Assembly: GCF_004137245.1 (NCBI RefSeq)
Contig: NZ_SDWS01000009.1
Coordinates: 62,001-126,000 of the forward strand
Source: Nocardioides glacieisoli
Lineage (GTDB): Bacteria; Actinomycetota; Actinomycetes; Propionibacteriales; Nocardioidaceae
Length of the DNA: 64,000 nucleotides
Reading direction: 5' to 3'
Each line of letters begins with the position of its first letter. The stretch's first letter is position 1. Position numbers and translations under genes: made by a program. Below are positions 1-7,584 of this stretch, piece after piece. The notes beneath the pieces were generated by a model. The model did no database searches. It was not told the DNA's origin and was given only the letters and a program-made list of their open reading frames with translations.

Positions 1-2
1 CG

Positions 3-188
3 GCCTTCGACCCGGCGGTCCAGCGCTACGCAGTGACGCCCGCCCCCGACGGGACCGTCGACGTGGCCGTCGGCGGTGCGGACGCGGTCTGGTTCGACGG
101 CGTGCCGGACGACGACGGCGCGACTGCCGCGTCGGAGGCCGGCCGAGACAGGGTGCGCCTGGTGATCCGGCGCCTCCCGCGAGTGTGA
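3..188 (+). CDS. C-terminal end of an unidentified protein (partial)
   Basis: An open frame enters from the left edge and ends with TGA at 186-188, leaving the last 61 residues. The stretch begins AFDPAVQRYAVTPAPDGTV, which resembles the cadherin-like beta-sandwich repeat (PF12733-type, pattern L.P.FDP....Y.V). It continues with an acidic, Ala-rich segment and an Arg-rich tail. Codon use (G/C at third positions) fits a real gene. No function can be assigned from this fragment. The next gene starts only after 126 bases, so it probably belongs to a different transcription unit. Confidence 0.55.
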   Translation, partial: AFDPAVQRYAVTPAPDGTVDVAVGGADAVWFDGVPDDDGATAASEAGRDRVRLVIRRLPRV

Positions 189-314
189 CGTGGACCGCAC
201 GACGGTGCGCACCGCGCCGTACCCGATGACATCCATCTCACATTGTGGAGGACGGTCCCACGATACGAGATTTCGTCTTGTGGAAAAGGCGTCCACTCCC
301 TGAGACTTCTTGAC

Positions 315-404
315 ATGGTCACCGCTTCCACCGACACGCACCTGGTGGTTCGACGTCACGTCGACCTCATGCGCGTGGGCAGCGCGACCTGTTGGCATCG
401 CTGA
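315..404 (+). CDS. Cysteine-type leader peptide upstream of the sulfite reductase operon
   Basis: This short frame encodes 29 residues containing RRHVDLMRVGSATC and ends in CWHR. It matches the actinobacterial 'putative leader peptide' pattern R-R-H-V/I-D-L-x-R-V-x-S-A-x-C found upstream of sulfur-assimilation genes. The Cys and adjacent Trp codons lie four and three codons before the stop, where stalling on scarce charged Cys-tRNA could affect downstream RNA folding or reinitiation. The stop lies 73 nt before the sulfite reductase ATG. A -10-like GAGACT at 302-307 sits 7 nt before the ATG, so the mRNA may be leaderless, as described for mycobacterial cysteine-responsive leader ORFs. Identification is by motif and context; the attenuation mechanism is inferred. 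Confidence 0.82.
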   Translation: MVTASTDTHLVVRRHVDLMRVGSATCWHR

Positions 405-425
405 ATCGCCGCCCCGTAGTCCCTT

Positions 426-447
426 CCGCGCTCAACGTCGCGCGCGG
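426..447 (+). promoter_or_regulatory. Candidate attenuation hairpin between leader peptide and sulfite reductase
   Basis: CCGCGC (426-431) pairs perfectly with GCGCGG (442-447) around a 10-nt loop. It begins 21 nt after the leader stop and ends 15 nt before the AGGAA ribosome-binding site (463-467). The placement would let leader translation influence access to the sulfite reductase start. GC-rich DNA forms such stems by chance, so this is tentative. Confidence 0.3.
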
Positions 448-477
448 CACTTCTCAGCGAACAGGAATTTCCTGATC

Positions 478-2190
478 ATGCCCGACCTCCGGTTCAAGCC
501 CACGGCTGCCCAGAGCACCGACATCCCGCGCCCCAAGCGCGCGGAGGGTCAGTGGGCGCTCGGCTACACCGAGCCGCTCAACAAGAACGAGCAGTCCAAG
601 AAGGACGACGACCCGCTCAACGTCCGCGACCGGATCCTCCACACCTACTCGCGACGCGGCTTCGACTCGATCGACCCGGCCGACCTGCGCGGCCGCTTCC
701 GCTGGCTGGGCCTCTACACCCAGCGCGCGCCCGGGTTCGACGGCGGCAAGACCGCCCAGCTCGAGGAGGAGGAGCTCGACGACCGCTTCTTCATGATGCG
801 GATCCGCACCGACGGCCAGGTGCTCGACGGCAACGCCCTCCGGGCGCTCGGCGAGCTGTCGACGGCGTACGCCCGCAACACCGCGGACATCACCGACCGC
901 AACAACATCCAGTACCACTGGATCGAGATCGAGAGCGTCCCGGCGATCTGGGAGCGGCTCGAGGGCGTCGGCCTCACCACGCTCGAGGCGTGCGGCGACA
1001 GCCCGCGCCCGTTCCTCGGCTCCCCCGTCGCCGGCATCGCCAAGGACGAGATCATCGACGGCACCGAGGCGCTCGAGGAGATCAAGCGCCGCGTGCTCGG
1101 CAACCCCGACTTCTCCAACCTGCCGCGCAAGTTCAAGACCGCGCTGACCGGCCACCCCAGCCACGACGTCGCGCCCGAGGTCAACGACGTGTCCTTCGTC
1201 GGCACGGTCCACCCCGAGCACGGCCCCGGCTTCGACCTCTGGGTCGGCGGCGGCCTGTCCACCAACCCGATGCTCGCCCACAAGCTCGGCGTCTGGATCC
1301 CGCTCGACGAGGTGGCCGACGCCTGGGAGGGCGTGGCCGGCATCTTCCGCGACTACGGCTACCGCCGGCTGCGCTCGAAGGCGCGGCTGAAGTTCCTGCT
1401 CGCCGACTGGGGCAAGGAGAAGTTCCGCGAGGTGCTGGAGAACGAGTACCTCCACCGCGCGCTCGTCGACAACCCCTCCCCCGAGGCGCCGGTCACGCAG
1501 GGCGACCACATCGGCATCCACGAGCAGAAGGACGGCCGCTTCTACATCGGTGCCGCTCCCGTCGTGGGTCGCATCGACGGCACCACGCTGACCGCGCTCG
1601 GTGACCTCGTCGAGACCTACGGCGCCCGCGGCGCCCGGCTGACGGCGTACCAGAAGCTGGTCGTGATCGGCGTCGCCGCCGAGGACACCGCCGCCTTCGC
1701 CGACGACCTCGAGAAGATCGGCCTCACCGCCCGCCCCAGCAACTGGCGGCGCTCCACGATGGCGTGCACCGGCATCGAGTTCTGCAAGCTCGCGATCGTC
1801 GACACCAAGGAGCGCTCGCGCGCCCTGGTGACCGAGCTCGAGAAGCGCTTCCCCGACCTCGACGCGCAGATCTCGGTCAACGTCAACGGCTGCCCCAACG
1901 CCTGCGCCCGCACCCAGGTCGCCGACATCGGCCTCAAGGGCCAGCTCGTGATGGACGCCGACGGCAACCAGGTCGAGGGCTTCCAGGTGCACCTCGGCGG
2001 TGCTCTCGGACTCAACCCGGCGATGGGTCGCAAGCTGCGCGCGCACAAGGTCACCAGCGCCGGCCTCGACGACTACGTCACCGCCGTCGTCTCGGCGTAC
2101 CTCGCCGACCGCACCGACGGCGAGCGGTTCGCCGACTGGGTCGCGCGCGCCGACGACGTCCTGCTGCGCGGGGAGCCGGTGGCTTCCTGA
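478..2190 (+). CDS. sir: Ferredoxin-dependent sulfite reductase (SirA/NirA-type)
   Basis: The protein is 570 residues and should reduce sulfite to sulfide with six electrons from ferredoxin in the cytosol. It has the two-fold nitrite/sulfite reductase layout. The siroheme/4Fe-4S ligands are visible as C430-x5-C436 (ACTGIEFC) and C472-x3-C476 (GCPNAC). Tyr80 in LGLYTQR and Cys172 in EACGDS have the same 92-residue spacing as the Tyr-Cys crosslink of the mycobacterial sulfite reductase, which favours sulfite over nitrite as substrate. The ATG at 478 is preceded by AGGAA at 463-467; in-frame upstream codons lack homology and overlap the leader peptide. Its stop overlaps the next start (TGATG), and cysH and a siroheme-type chelatase follow, supporting the sulfite role. 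Confidence 0.93.
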   Translation: MPDLRFKPTAAQSTDIPRPKRAEGQWALGYTEPLNKNEQSKKDDDPLNVRDRILHTYSRRGFDSIDPADLRGRFRWLGLYTQRAPGFDGGKTAQLEEEELDDRFFMMRIRTDGQVLDGNALRALGELSTAYARNTADITDRNNIQYHWIEIESVPAIWERLEGVGLTTLEACGDSPRPFLGSPVAGIAKDEIIDGTEALEEIKRRVLGNPDFSNLPRKFKTALTGHPSHDVAPEVNDVSFVGTVHPEHGPGFDLWVGGGLSTNPMLAHKLGVWIPLDEVADAWEGVAGIFRDYGYRRLRSKARLKFLLADWGKEKFREVLENEYLHRALVDNPSPEAPVTQGDHIGIHEQKDGRFYIGAAPVVGRIDGTTLTALGDLVETYGARGARLTAYQKLVVIGVAAEDTAAFADDLEKIGLTARPSNWRRSTMACTGIEFCKLAIVDTKERSRALVTELEKRFPDLDAQISVNVNGCPNACARTQVADIGLKGQLVMDADGNQVEGFQVHLGGALGLNPAMGRKLRAHKVTSAGLDDYVTAVVSAYLADRTDGERFADWVARADDVLLRGEPVAS

Positions 2191-2354
2191 TGAGCGAGCG
2201 CGCGCAGCCCTTCCACTGCCCCTACTGCGGGGACGAGAACCTGTTCCCCCAGGAGGGTGCAGGTGCCTGGGAGTGCCGCTCGTGCCTGCGCAGCTTCACC
2301 GTCAAGATGACCGGGATGATCCGGCCCCCGTCGACAGGTGGCGGTGCGGCATGA
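2190..2354 (+). CDS. Small zinc-ribbon protein of the sulfur assimilation operon
   Basis: This 54-residue protein carries two Cys pairs, C10-x2-C13 (HCPYC) and C29-x2-C32 (ECRSC), a treble-clef or rubredoxin-like knuckle, followed by SFTVKMTG. Its ATG overlaps the sulfite reductase stop and its TGA overlaps the cysH start, so translation is coupled on both sides. Such strict coupling suggests a role in sulfite or APS reduction, for example metal handling or a redox or assembly partner. That is an inference: the function of this small family, often found between actinobacterial sir and cysH genes, is not known to me. Confidence 0.8.
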   Translation: MSERAQPFHCPYCGDENLFPQEGAGAWECRSCLRSFTVKMTGMIRPPSTGGGAA

Positions 2355-3094
2355 GCGCCTCCACGCAGGCCGCCCGCGACTTCAAGGGCACCCACACCGA
2401 GGGGCGTACGCCGGAGGAGCTGCGCGAGCTCGTCTCACACGTCGGCGCCGAGCTCGAGCTCGCTCCCGCCGAGGTGATCATCGAGTGGGCCGTCGCCACC
2501 TTCGGCGACCGGTTCGCGATCACCTCGTCGATGGGCGACGCCGTGCTCGCCCACCTCGCCTCCACGGTCGCACCCGGCATCGACGTCGTCTTCCTCGACA
2601 CCGGCTACCACTTCATCGAGACCATCGGCACCCGCGACGCCGTCGAGGCGACGCTCCCGGTCAACCTGCGCACCGTCAGCACCTCGCTGACCGTCGCCGA
2701 GCAGGACGCGCAGTACGGCAAGGACCTCTACAAGACCGACCCCGACCTCTGCTGCGCGCTCCGCAAGGTGAAGCCGCTCGCCGACACGCTCGCGGAGTAC
2801 GACGCCTGGGCCACCGGGCTGCGCCGCGCCGAGACCCACAACCGGGTGATCGCGCCGGTCGTCGGCTGGGACGCCCGCAAGGGCAAGGTCAAGGTCTCGC
2901 CGCTCGCCCGCTGGACCGACGAGCAGGTCGACACCTACATCGCCGACAACGGCGTGCTGGTGAACCCGCTCGTCCATGACGGCTATCCCAGCATCGGCTG
3001 CTGGCCGTGCACCCGCCGCGTCGCCCCGGGCGACGACCCCCGCAGCGGCCGATGGGCCGGCACCTCGAAGACCGAGTGCGGGATCCACGCATGA
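2351..3094 (+). CDS. cysH: Adenosine 5'-phosphosulfate (APS) reductase CysH
   Basis: This 247-residue thioredoxin-dependent reductase converts APS to sulfite and AMP. The nucleotide-binding P-loop-like SSMGDAVLAHL lies near residues 59-69. The four cysteines that bind 4Fe-4S in APS (rather than PAPS) reductases are present: C134-C135 (LCC) and C217-x2-C220 (CWPC). The catalytic Cys is in ECGIH at 243. The paired Cys set argues for APS as substrate. The ATG overlaps the preceding stop (ATGA). Product sulfite feeds the sulfite reductase two genes upstream. No cysD/cysN sulfurylase genes are in the window. Confidence 0.93.
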   Translation: MSASTQAARDFKGTHTEGRTPEELRELVSHVGAELELAPAEVIIEWAVATFGDRFAITSSMGDAVLAHLASTVAPGIDVVFLDTGYHFIETIGTRDAVEATLPVNLRTVSTSLTVAEQDAQYGKDLYKTDPDLCCALRKVKPLADTLAEYDAWATGLRRAETHNRVIAPVVGWDARKGKVKVSPLARWTDEQVDTYIADNGVLVNPLVHDGYPSIGCWPCTRRVAPGDDPRSGRWAGTSKTECGIHA

Positions 3095-3173
3095 CACACG
3101 ACTTCTCAGGCGACAGCGCCGTCGCACCCACCCTGTTGCACCGCACCACCACTCACGATCGGAGGCACCACTG

Positions 3174-3917
3174 ATGGCTGCTCCTGCTCTGGTTGCCCTG
3201 GCTCACGGAAGCCGCGACCCCCGCTCGGCCCAGACGATCAAGGCGCTCGTCGCCGAGGTCAAGGCGATGCGCCCCGACCTCCGGGTCGAGACGGCGTTCC
3301 TCGACCTCGCCAAGCCGTCGTTCGACACGGTCGTCGACCGCCTGGTCAAGGCCGGCTTCGACGAGATCGTCGTCGTCCCCCTCCTGCTCACCGAGGCCTA
3401 CCACGCCAAGGTCGACGTCCCCGAGGTGATCGCGTCGGCGATGGCCCGCCACGCGGGACTCCGGATCCACGCCAGCCGCATCCTCGGGATGGAGGCCGCG
3501 TTCCTCGAGGTGCTCGACGTCCGGCTCCGCGAGGCCCTCAAGGAAGCGCGCGTCCGCGAGCTCGACGCCCTCGTGCTGGCCGCCGCCGGCTCGTCGGACC
3601 CGCTCGCGAACCAGTCGGTCGCCCGCATCGCCCGCACGTGGGCGGCCCGCCACCGCCTGCCGGTCACCGCGGCCTTCGCGTCGGCGACACCGCCCGCCGC
3701 CGGCGAGGCCGTGCGTGCGCTCCGCGCCGAGGGCAAGCGGCACATCGCCGTCGCGTCCTTCTTCCTCGCTCCCGGCCGGCTGCCCGACCGCGCCACCGAG
3801 CTGGCCCTGGAGGCGGGCGCCGTCGCCGTCTCCGAGCCGCTCGGTGCCCACCCGGCAGTGGCCCGCGCGATCCTGGCCCGCTACGCCGTCGGAGCCGTCG
3901 AGCTCGTCCCCGTCTGA
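3174..3917 (+). CDS. Sirohydrochlorin chelatase-like protein (CbiX/SirB family)
   Basis: The protein is 247 residues and contains two CbiX-type halves. The N-terminal half has the metal-site histidines in LAHGSRDP (H11) and TEAYHAKVDVP (H77). The C-terminal half has AAAGSSDP, in which the equivalent His is replaced. The expected reaction is insertion of Fe2+ (or Co2+) into sirohydrochlorin to make siroheme, the cofactor of the sulfite reductase in this operon. A clear ribosome-binding site GGAGG (3161-3165) precedes the ATG by 8 nt. The 79-nt gap after cysH has only a weak hairpin (GCGAC/GTCGC), so co-transcription is likely. Iron specificity is inferred from context. Confidence 0.87.
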   Translation: MAAPALVALAHGSRDPRSAQTIKALVAEVKAMRPDLRVETAFLDLAKPSFDTVVDRLVKAGFDEIVVVPLLLTEAYHAKVDVPEVIASAMARHAGLRIHASRILGMEAAFLEVLDVRLREALKEARVRELDALVLAAAGSSDPLANQSVARIARTWAARHRLPVTAAFASATPPAAGEAVRALRAEGKRHIAVASFFLAPGRLPDRATELALEAGAVAVSEPLGAHPAVARAILARYAVGAVELVPV

Positions 3918-4152
3918 CGAGGCGGCGCGTCTGTTCGCCCGCGCCGGGTTGAGTCGGCGCATCTGGTCGTGCGAACCGGGTCGAGTCGGCTCATCTGTAC
4001 GCGTCAACGGAGCCGAGTCGGCACGTCTGTTCGTACAGAGGCGCCGACTCGGACCCGTTCTTGGGTACATACGCGCCCTCTCAGCACTGCTTGTGCGTAC
4101 ACATGTGCCGACTCGGCGGGCGGTTGTCGCGTACACACGCGCCCGCTCGGCA
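3918..4152. repeat. Array of about seven degenerate 32-bp repeats, four direct then three inverted
   Basis: Units start at 3918, 3951, 3983 and 4015 on the plus strand, with lengths 33, 32, 32 and 31 and the common core GAGTCGGC-N-CATCTGT. From 4046 to 4152 the same unit runs on the minus strand in three copies of about 32-39 bp (cores GAGTCGGCACATGTGTACGC and degenerate versions). The switch point near 4046 creates a hairpin. The array fills the whole gap between two convergent genes and is not convincingly coding on either strand. It looks like a miniature intergenic repeat family rather than CRISPR, because there are no unique spacers. Confidence 0.75.
4015..4052. terminator. Hairpin at the repeat switch point, possible two-way terminator
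   Basis: GAGTCGGC (4015-4022) pairs with GCCGACTC (4042-4049), and TCTGT pairs with ACAGA around a TCGT loop inside it. The sequence is near-symmetric, so it would fold in transcripts from either side. It lies between convergent genes ending at 3917 and 4154. There is no U-tract, as is common in high-GC actinobacteria. Confidence 0.5.
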
Positions 4153-4153
4153 C

Positions 4154-4846
4154 TCAGAGGTGCTTGAGGGCCTCGCGACGGGAGAGTCCGCTCAACCGGT
4201 CCGCGTGGTCCTCGACGAAGGTCCGGACCCACGCCGCGTCCGTCCGGGCGTGCTGACGCAGCGCCCAGCCGAGGGCCTTGCGGGTGAAGAACTCCCGGCC
4301 GTACGCCGTGTCGTCGAGGTTGGCGACCAGGACCCGATCGAGCAGGTCGGTGTCGGTGGCCTCGGCGTGCCGGAGCTGCGCGAGCATCGCGGTCCTCCGC
4401 ACCCACAGGCTGTCGGGGTCGACCGCCCACTCGTCGATCACCGGCGTCGCAGCCGCACGGTGGTCGAGCAGCACCTGGCCGACGAGGTGACCCGCGATCT
4501 CGTCGACGACGTCCCACCAAGCGCCGAGCCGGACGAGCTCCTCGAGCAGCGGGAGCAGGTCGGGGTCGAGCCAGGTGCGGTACGACCGGTGGCGGAGCAG
4601 GGCGACGGCGGCGTACCACTCCTCACGGTGGGTAGCGTCCTCGAACAGCTCCAGCGCCGCGGCCTCCCACTGGGCGCGGTCGGCGAAGCGGTGGTCGGCC
4701 AGGATCGGACGGAGCAGCACCTTCAGTGCGGGGGCGCCGAGCCCGACGTAGGGCAGGTCGGACTTCATGTAGGCCTGCTGCTGCGCGGCTCGCTCGGGGT
4801 CGCCGACCTCGGCGAGGGCGGCACGCACCGCGCCGACGTACGTCAT
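4154..4846 (-). CDS. AlkD-like DNA alkylation repair protein (HEAT-like repeats)
   Basis: This 230-residue helical protein belongs to the DNA alkylation repair family (PF08713). Members such as AlkD flip out and excise N3- or N7-alkylated purines using tandem HEAT-like helices. The segment AWWDVVDEIAG (109-119) corresponds to the signature that carries the catalytic Trp and Asp. FTRKALGWALRQ in the C-terminal third is also typical. Its ATG overlaps the stop of the DUF3037 gene (ATGA), making it the last gene of a coupled minus-strand operon. Activity on alkylated DNA is a family-level inference; many paralogues are untested. Confidence 0.85.
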   Translation of the reverse strand: MTYVGAVRAALAEVGDPERAAQQQAYMKSDLPYVGLGAPALKVLLRPILADHRFADRAQWEAAALELFEDATHREEWYAAVALLRHRSYRTWLDPDLLPLLEELVRLGAWWDVVDEIAGHLVGQVLLDHRAAATPVIDEWAVDPDSLWVRRTAMLAQLRHAEATDTDLLDRVLVANLDDTAYGREFFTRKALGWALRQHARTDAAWVRTFVEDHADRLSGLSRREALKHL

Positions 4847-5220
4847 CCCACCAGGCGCTCGCGCAGGTGCTCGAGCTGGCGAGCCGGGTCCTCCGTCACC
4901 CCGCCGTGCACCGGCCCCGGCTGGAGGACGGTGCTGCGCGGCGCCTTGAGGAAGCCGAAGCGCTGGCCGAGGGACTGTCGGGCGGCCTCGCCGGCGCGCT
5001 CGTCGCCGGCACAGACGAGGTCGACGAACGCGAGCGCCTCACGCACCTGCTCGACGTCGATCCCGGCGTGCAGGGCGCGCAGCCGGTCGGCGTCGACGTG
5101 GCACACGACGTCGAGGAAGTCAGCCGCCTGGCAGTGCAGCACCACGCCGACGTTGAGGAACTCCTCGCGGTCTGGTCGCGGCACGCAGCGCAGCACGACG
5201 TACTGGTAGGCCTGCCTCAT
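4843..5220 (-). CDS. DUF3037 protein, partner of the HipA-like kinase
   Basis: The 125-residue protein opens with YQYVVLRCVPRPDREEFLNVG, the characteristic start of the DUF3037 family. ATG at 5220 was chosen because it overlaps the stop of the HipA-like gene (ATGA) and matches the family start. No catalytic motif is evident. DUF3037 genes are recurrently paired with HipA-like kinase genes in bacteria, so the two proteins probably work together, but whether DUF3037 is a substrate, a regulator or an antitoxin-like partner is unknown. Confidence 0.85.
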   Translation of the reverse strand: MRQAYQYVVLRCVPRPDREEFLNVGVVLHCQAADFLDVVCHVDADRLRALHAGIDVEQVREALAFVDLVCAGDERAGEAARQSLGQRFGFLKAPRSTVLQPGPVHGGVTEDPARQLEHLRERLVG

Positions 5221-6008
5221 CGAGCACCGCCCGGGAGCCACTGGCGGGTGCCGAGGCGGGCGACGAGGAAGTCGACGTACGCCTCTCGCAACGCCCCTGG
5301 CCCCAGCTGGTCGGCACCGTCGGCGCCCGGCACCGCCTCGAGCCACACGTCGGGCACGTCAGCGACGACCTCGGTGAAGACCTCGCGGCTCAGCGACGCC
5401 GAGATCTCGTCGTCCAGCTCCCGGGCGCGCCCGGCGCAGGTCTCGAAGACGTGGCCACTCGGGTCCCACGGCTGGGCAGCGAACCGCGCGGGGTCGGTGA
5501 CGCCGCCCGCCCACCCGTGGTGGAAGTAGAGGGAGGCACCGTGGTCGATCACCCAGAGGTCGCCGTGCCAGACCAGCAGGTTGGGGTTGCGCCACGACCG
5601 GTCGACGTTGGCGGCGAAGGCATCGAGCCAGAGGACGCGGGCTCCCTCGTCGTCGGCGGTGCTCACCTGGCCGTCGACGCCGAACGAGCCGGGCAGGAAG
5701 TCGATGCCGAGGTTGGCGCCGACGCTTGCGTTGAGCAGGTCCTGCACCTCCTCGTCCGCCTCGTAGCGGGCGAGCTCGGTGTCGAGGTCGAGCACGACGA
5801 GGCGGGGGGTGCGCAGGCCGAGCCGGGTCGCCAGGCCGCTGACGATCACCTCGGCGACGAGCACCTTCGCGCCCTGGCCGGCGCCCCGGAACTTGCAGAC
5901 GTAGGTGCCGAGGTCGTCGCCCTCGACGACACCGGGCAGGCTGCCGCCCTCGCGCAGCGGGGTGACGTAGCGCGTGACGGTGACGAGTGGGAGTCCGGTG
6001 GAGATCAC
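5217..6008 (-). CDS. HipA-like kinase family protein
   Basis: This 263-residue protein resembles the kinase core of HipA and related PI3K-like folds. Visible elements are VCKFRGAGQG (probable ATP-binding Lys39), the LVAE helix at 50-53, DAFAANVDRSWRNPN (129-143, catalytic-loop-like Asp/Asn) and VIDHGASL (154-161, metal-binding Asp). It is much shorter than HipA (about 440 residues) and no HipB-type DNA-binding partner is adjacent, so a classical toxin-antitoxin role is not supported. The GTG start at 6008 overlaps the PPK2 stop (GTGA), and the DUF3037 start overlaps its stop. Its substrate is unknown. Confidence 0.8.
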   Translation of the reverse strand: MISTGLPLVTVTRYVTPLREGGSLPGVVEGDDLGTYVCKFRGAGQGAKVLVAEVIVSGLATRLGLRTPRLVVLDLDTELARYEADEEVQDLLNASVGANLGIDFLPGSFGVDGQVSTADDEGARVLWLDAFAANVDRSWRNPNLLVWHGDLWVIDHGASLYFHHGWAGGVTDPARFAAQPWDPSGHVFETCAGRARELDDEISASLSREVFTEVVADVPDVWLEAVPGADGADQLGPGALREAYVDFLVARLGTRQWLPGGAR

Positions 6009-6859
6009 TGGACCGGGGACTCCCCGGCGAGCCGCTCGGTCTCGGCCGCGACGTCGAAGTCGGCCTTCGGCCACTGCAGGTCGAGCCCCCGCAGCGTGTC
6101 GAGGAGCAGCTGGGCGATCGCCAGGTTGCGGTACCACTTCTTGTCCGACGGCACGACGTGCCACGGGGCGGCCTCGGTGTTGGTGCGCTCGAGCGCGATC
6201 TCGTACGCCTCGCGGTACTTCGGCCAGAACGCACGCTCGTCGAGGTCGCCGGGGTTGTACTTCCAGTGCTTCTCGGGATTGGCCAGCCGCTCCTCCAGCC
6301 GCGCCTTCTGCTCGTCGGCGCTGATGTGGAGCATGCACTTGATGATCGAGAAGCCCTCGTCCGCCAGCCGCGCCTCGAACTCGTTGATCGCGTCGTAGCG
6401 GCGCTCGATCTCGGCGCGGTCGGCGAGCTCGCGGACCCTGGCGATCAGGACGTCCTCGTAGTGCGACCGGTCGAACACGCCGATGTAGCCCGCCGCGGGC
6501 AGCCCGCGCTCGATCCGCCACAGGAAGTCGTGGGCCCGCTCCTCGTCGGTCGGCGCCTTGAAGCTGGTGATCCGCACACCCTGCGGATCGACGAGACCGA
6601 TCGCGTGGCGCAGCACGCCGCCCTTGCCGCTGGTGTCCATGCCCTGGAGCACGAGCAGCACGCGCCGCTCGCTGCCGACGGTCCGCTCGGCCCACAGCCG
6701 CTCCTGCAGGTCGGCGAGCTCGGCGCCCATCGTCGCGAGAGCCTCCTGGCCGTCAGCCTTTTTGCCGTCGAACCCGGGTGCCGCGTCGGTCTCGATCGAG
6801 GTCAGGTCGACCGCTCCGTCCGGCAGTCGGAGGGCGTCGGCGATCGCGGAGGTCGTCAT
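6005..6859 (-). CDS. ppk2: PPK2-family polyphosphate kinase / polyphosphate:nucleotide phosphotransferase
   Basis: The 284-residue protein has a PPK2 domain with Walker A GMDTSGKGG (73-81), the RITSFKAPTDEE substrate-binding stretch (96-107) and Walker B-like GVFDRSHYEDV (127-137). PPK2 enzymes transfer phosphate between polyphosphate and nucleotides in the cytosol, usually making ADP/ATP or GTP from polyphosphate. A single domain of this size is common for class I or III enzymes; the class cannot be fixed here. The start is 7 nt after the preceding GNAT stop, and its stop overlaps the HipA-like start, linking polyphosphate metabolism to that kinase. Confidence 0.92.
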   Translation of the reverse strand: MTTSAIADALRLPDGAVDLTSIETDAAPGFDGKKADGQEALATMGAELADLQERLWAERTVGSERRVLLVLQGMDTSGKGGVLRHAIGLVDPQGVRITSFKAPTDEERAHDFLWRIERGLPAAGYIGVFDRSHYEDVLIARVRELADRAEIERRYDAINEFEARLADEGFSIIKCMLHISADEQKARLEERLANPEKHWKYNPGDLDERAFWPKYREAYEIALERTNTEAAPWHVVPSDKKWYRNLAIAQLLLDTLRGLDLQWPKADFDVAAETERLAGESPVQ

Positions 6860-6866
6860 GCGCACA

Positions 6867-7583
6867 TCATGGCCCACCCAGCACGCGGCGCACGTCCAGC
6901 GTGCAGCCGACGACCGTGGCCACTCCGCCGTCGCGCTGCGGCTCGTCGAACCAGGTGCCCTGCACGAAACCGGCCTTGTCGAGGATCCGCAGGGACGCCG
7001 CGTTGGCGTGGTCGGGTGCGGCGAAGTACGCCGGCGCGTCCGGGAACCGGCGTCGTGCGCCGAGCATCCAGGCCCAGAGGATGCGCGCCCCGAGGCCGCG
7101 ACCGACCCACGCCGGCTCACCGATCACGTAGTCCAGCCCGATGGCGTCCGGGTCGGGCGTCAGCAGCGCGAAGTCCGGGTAGTCGCGGATCCGGTAGTCC
7201 TGGACGAACCCGATCGAGTGTCCGTTGACGTCGACGACCCACATCCGGGTCGGCGTCGTGCCGTCGACGCGAGGGCCGTACCTCGAGAGCACCGCGTCGG
7301 TGCCCGGGTCGCCGTCGTTGCCCCACCAGCGGCGTACGTGCTCCTCCCGCAGCCAGCGGGCGAGGATCGGCAGGTCCCCCCGCGTCATCGCCCGCAGCAC
7401 GATCCTCTGGTCCGGCTCCACGACGAAGCGCTTCACCACTCCCGACAGGTCGTCGGCGACCGGGTCCCCGGGCACCCCCGAGGCGATCCGCGCCGCGGCG
7501 GCCGCCCACGACTCGTCGGGACCGACCGCGCCGGCGAGCTCCCGCCCGTCGTGGCACACGACGACCGGGACGTGGTCGGGCAC
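6867..7583 (-). CDS. GNAT acetyltransferase, AAC(6')/siderophore-acetylase fold
   Basis: The 238-residue protein has about 55 N-terminal residues of unknown role, then a GNAT domain beginning RIVLRAMTRGDLPILARWL and continuing HVRRWWGND, the pattern of AAC(6')- and IucB-type acetyltransferases (Acetyltransf_8). The acetyl-CoA loop is GEPAWVGRGLGARI. GTG at 7583 lies one base after the stop of the phosphoribosyltransferase gene. The substrate is unknown; aminoglycoside resistance should not be assumed because chromosomal family members often act on other amines or lysine side chains. Confidence 0.82.
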   Translation of the reverse strand: MPDHVPVVVCHDGRELAGAVGPDESWAAAAARIASGVPGDPVADDLSGVVKRFVVEPDQRIVLRAMTRGDLPILARWLREEHVRRWWGNDGDPGTDAVLSRYGPRVDGTTPTRMWVVDVNGHSIGFVQDYRIRDYPDFALLTPDPDAIGLDYVIGEPAWVGRGLGARILWAWMLGARRRFPDAPAYFAAPDHANAASLRILDKAGFVQGTWFDEPQRDGGVATVVGCTLDVRRVLGGP

Positions 7584-7584
7584 C

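Noticed and set aside
3918..4152. CRISPR array
   Set aside because: The 32-bp units are contiguous with no unique spacers, are degenerate, and change orientation; no cas genes are present.
5217..6008. Classical HipAB toxin-antitoxin system
   Set aside because: The kinase is far shorter than HipA and no HipB-like DNA-binding gene is adjacent; the partner is DUF3037.
6867..7583. Aminoglycoside resistance acetyltransferase
   Set aside because: Only the general AAC(6')-like fold is visible; context is a housekeeping or stress operon with no mobile element nearby.
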